NCBI GenBank assembly: GCA_964429005.1
Contig: CAYSAJ010000019.1
Coordinates: forward strand, 1-32,142
Source: JACRBE01 sp964429005
GTDB lineage: Bacteria > Chlamydiota > Chlamydiia > Chlamydiales > JACRBE01
DNA: 32,142 bases
Direction of reading: 5' to 3'
Shown here piece by piece: positions 30,509 to 32,142 of this stretch; the first letter of the stretch is position 1; every line of letters begins with the position of its first letter. Position numbers and translations under genes: made by a program. The notes under the pieces were generated by a model. That model made no database searches. It was given only the letters and a program-made list of their open reading frames with translations, and was not told the DNA's origin.

Positions 30509-31165
30509 TTAGACAGCTCCTAGTATAGCTTTAAGTTCTTCCAAGGCGCTCTCCATTAAGACAACTCCTTGATTGATAGCGAGCTCATAGCCATTGACAT
30601 TGCCAAGGTGTTTGAAATGCTGCTTCTTGATGTTTCTCATGCTCTTTGTGAAAGTAAAGTAAGCTTCTGGAGATGCAACTTCTGTGCTTTCAATCAAGTA
30701 CATGACTCTTTTGTTAGCGAGATTTGTTTTCTCAAGGAATTGAGCTACAACTTTAGTTTTAGGCTCATCCATCTCAGCTGAAGCCAAAACAATGACTTCA
30801 CCTTTCTGAATTTTTTGAGAAAGAAGATAGCGTATTGCAGCTCTTTTTTCTTTCTTATTCACTTTGACGTGTTGATCGAATTTGGGCTTAGGGCCAAAAA
30901 CGACGCCTCCGCCTTTATATTGAGGAGCGGCTAAAGAACCTTGACGCGCTCTCCCTGTCCCTTTTTGGGGGTGAGGCTTTGCTGTCGTATGGTTGACTTC
31001 GTTTCGTTCTTTAGTGCTTGCCGACCATTGACGCTTGTTTTCACGAATAGCGATCAAATAATCTTTAACCATTTGAGTGTTGACGTCTAGCGCAAGAGCA
31101 GAATCAGCAATCTCGACAACACCAACTTCATTTCCTTGTAGATCGAATTTCTTTAAAGTGGCCAT
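30509..31165 (-). CDS. rplD: 50S ribosomal protein L4
   Basis: 218 residues. The tunnel-reaching loop HPQKGTGRARQGSLAAPQYK with GGGVVFGPKPK is complete. The C-terminal part diverges from E. coli L4, so the autoregulation of the S10 operon known there cannot be assumed. 3 bases after rplC. Confidence 0.97.
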   Translation of the reverse strand: MATLKKFDLQGNEVGVVEIADSALALDVNTQMVKDYLIAIRENKRQWSASTKERNEVNHTTAKPHPQKGTGRARQGSLAAPQYKGGGVVFGPKPKFDQHVKVNKKEKRAAIRYLLSQKIQKGEVIVLASAEMDEPKTKVVAQFLEKTNLANKRVMYLIESTEVASPEAYFTFTKSMRNIKKQHFKHLGNVNGYELAINQGVVLMESALEELKAILGAV

Positions 31166-31168
31166 TGT

Positions 31169-31816
31169 TTAAATTCCTTTTTTTACCGATTTTCTTACGT
31201 ACACGAGAGATTGACGCGCGCCAGGAATAGCCCCTTTTACAAGAAGAACATTCTTTTCACGGTCGATCTTGACAACTTTTAGATTTTCTACGGTAACTCG
31301 CTCGTCACCCATGTGCCCCGCCATTTTATGGTTCGGAAGGGTTCTTCCTGGAGTGGTTCTCATACCAGTAGATCCTGGGTGTCGATGAAAGCCCGATCCG
31401 TGTGCAGCAGGGCCTCCGGCAAAGCCATGGCGTTTAATTACACCTTGGTAGCCTTTACCTTTTGAAGTTCCGGCAACATCAACAAATTTTACATTTTCAA
31501 AATATTCGACGCCGAATTCACTGCCGACTTGAGCTCCATGAGATTCAGAAACTCTAGATTCACATAAATATTTTTTTGGCTCTAAATTGAGCTTGTCAAA
31601 ACGAGAAATGAAGGGCTTGGTAAGATTTTTCTTTCTTGCGGAGGATAATTTACCTGCTCCTATTTGGAGGGCATTGTACCCATCATTCTTTACGTCTTTT
31701 ACTTGTACAACTACATTGGGCTCTAAGAGAATCGCTGTACAGACGACTAGGTTTCCTTCATTATCAAAAACCTGCGTCATACCGATCTTCTTGCCCATTA
31801 GCTTGAGTGCTGTCAT
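31169..31816 (-). CDS. rplC: 50S ribosomal protein L3
   Basis: 215 residues. MGKKIGMTQVFDNEGNLVVC near the start and the central loop reaching the peptidyl transferase centre, HGSGFHRHPGSTGMRTTPGR, then MAGHMGDERVTVENLKVV. First gene of the operon: rpsJ, which precedes rplC in most bacteria, is not here. AAGGA lies 8 bases before ATG 31816. Confidence 0.97.
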   Translation of the reverse strand: MTALKLMGKKIGMTQVFDNEGNLVVCTAILLEPNVVVQVKDVKNDGYNALQIGAGKLSSARKKNLTKPFISRFDKLNLEPKKYLCESRVSESHGAQVGSEFGVEYFENVKFVDVAGTSKGKGYQGVIKRHGFAGGPAAHGSGFHRHPGSTGMRTTPGRTLPNHKMAGHMGDERVTVENLKVVKIDREKNVLLVKGAIPGARQSLVYVRKSVKKGI

Positions 31817-31862
31817 TTTGTATTCCTTCTCGAAACTAAACTTGCAAAGATATATCGGGAAA

Positions 31863-31892
31863 GAATATCAAACGGCATCATTTTTCCACAAT
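31863..31892 (-). promoter_or_regulatory. Promoter of the S10-spc operon
   Basis: Minus strand: TTGTGG (31887-31892), 18 bases, TATTCT (31863-31868). Predicted start near 31856, about 40 bases before rplC. The leader is much shorter than that of the E. coli S10 operon. Confidence 0.45.
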
Positions 31893-31933
31893 GTATTTTC
31901 ACTAGAAGCTATGAAATGTTTCTAAAATCACGA

Positions 31934-31968
31934 TAAATAAAAAGGACATGTGTAAAACATGTCCTTTT
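31934..31968 (-). terminator. Terminator between the upstream gene and the S10 operon
   Basis: AAAAGGACATGT (31940-31951) and ACATGTCCTTTT (31957-31968), a perfect 12-bp stem with a GTAAA loop. On the minus strand the stem ends in T-rich TTTTTATTTATC. It ends transcription from the gene whose stop is at 32005, before the rplC promoter. Confidence 0.85.
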
Positions 31969-32004
31969 AGCAAGTAGAATTTTTTTGACCTAAATTTGGG
32001 CAGT

Positions 32005-32142
32005 TCAACGTTGGCTTCCACCAGCTGCACCAGCAGCGGCACGAGCAGCAGCGCCACCATCTGCAGTTGCTGATTGGACAGCACTCGCTTCACCTGAGAG
32101 GTCTCCCGTTATTTCAAGCTTTTTAAGCGTATAAGTATTATT
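32005..32142 (-). CDS. C-terminus of an Ala/Gly-rich protein (partial)
   Basis: The last 45 codons of a minus-strand gene that begins outside the window: NNTYTLKKLEITGDLSGEAS, then an Ala/Gly-rich tail with AAARAAAGAAGG ending SQR. I do not recognise it. The frame is preferred over the overlapping alternative one because it is open to the window edge, its stop lies 37 bases before a strong terminator, and the tail is more GC-rich than the AT-rich intergenic DNA beyond. In Chlamydia the gene upstream of rplC is an inclusion-membrane protein (CT529/Cap1, from memory), but no similarity can be judged from this fragment. Confidence 0.55.
   Translation of the reverse strand, partial: NNTYTLKKLEITGDLSGEASAVQSATADGGAAARAAAGAAGGSQR

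Noticed and set aside
31902..32093. 63-codon minus-strand ORF
   Set aside because: It runs through the terminator hairpin at 31940-31968 and overlaps the better-supported frame that ends at 32005.
1..32142. CRISPR arrays, rRNA genes, insertion sequences, phage genes, origins, metabolite riboswitches
   Set aside because: Looked for and not seen. The non-coding stretches hold only the promoters, leaders, tRNA and terminators listed.

Overview
The window is a 32 kb piece of a chlamydial chromosome, most likely from an environmental (Simkania- or Rhabdochlamydia-like) lineage. The strongest evidence is the right half. It carries an S10-spc-alpha ribosomal cluster with the chlamydial cut-down content: no rpsJ before rplC, no rpsN between rplE and rpsH, no rpmD between rpsE and rplO, and no adk, infA or rpmJ between secY and rpsM. 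The cluster runs rplC to rplQ and continues into gapA, as in Chlamydia (CT528 to CT505, from memory). A plant/chlamydia-type ispG, a MOMP-like outer-membrane protein with a single cysteine, and several lineage-specific Inc- or effector-like proteins fit this. The DNA is AT-rich. A run of 10 N marks a scaffold join inside one gene.

Layout. Positions 1-3699: the 5' part of ispG with an in-frame stop, a YdiI-type thioesterase, an Ala/Ser-rich coiled-coil protein (effector candidate), and a secreted EEP-fold phosphodiesterase. Positions 3700-9810: transport and small-metabolism genes. These are an MFS carrier, brnQ, an Inc-like membrane protein, a DUF2000-YbaK pair, and a Bcr/CflA-type MFS gene broken by the assembly gap. 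Positions 9820-16178: folC, then a three-gene operon (an epimerase-like SDR, an Fe-S photolyase, and an SDR lacking the catalytic Tyr), a YiiD-like thioesterase and an FkbM methyltransferase. Positions 16200-17720: a monocistronic porin with clear promoter and terminator, and tRNA-Leu(UAA). Positions 17719-19700: gapA and a chlamydial hypothetical protein. Positions 19754-31816: one long leftward run of translation and secretion genes, with a second promoter ahead of rpsM. The last 138 bases are the C-terminus of an Ala/Gly-rich protein.

The most interesting signal is a pair of matching regulatory leaders, one ahead of brnQ (branched-chain amino-acid transport) and one ahead of the DUF2000-YbaK genes. 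Each has a good sigma-70-type promoter followed by a short ORF (34 or 36 codons). Each ORF ends in a run of Val (GTC GTC GTG) or Leu (CTA CTG CTG) codons, then Arg, a few residues, Ala, His/Gln and stop. In both, a GC-rich hairpin with a TGCG/CGCA core begins at the third Val/Leu codon and ends at the last sense codon. The tails resemble the E. coli IvbL and LeuL leader peptides. This suggests translation-dependent sensing of branched-chain aminoacyl-tRNA in a bacterium that imports these amino acids. The exact mechanism cannot be read from the sequence, because no classical terminator/antiterminator pair is clear.

Promoters with 17-18 bp spacing and rho-independent terminators could be placed for many transcription units and are listed. 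No CRISPR array, rRNA gene, insertion sequence or phage gene was seen.
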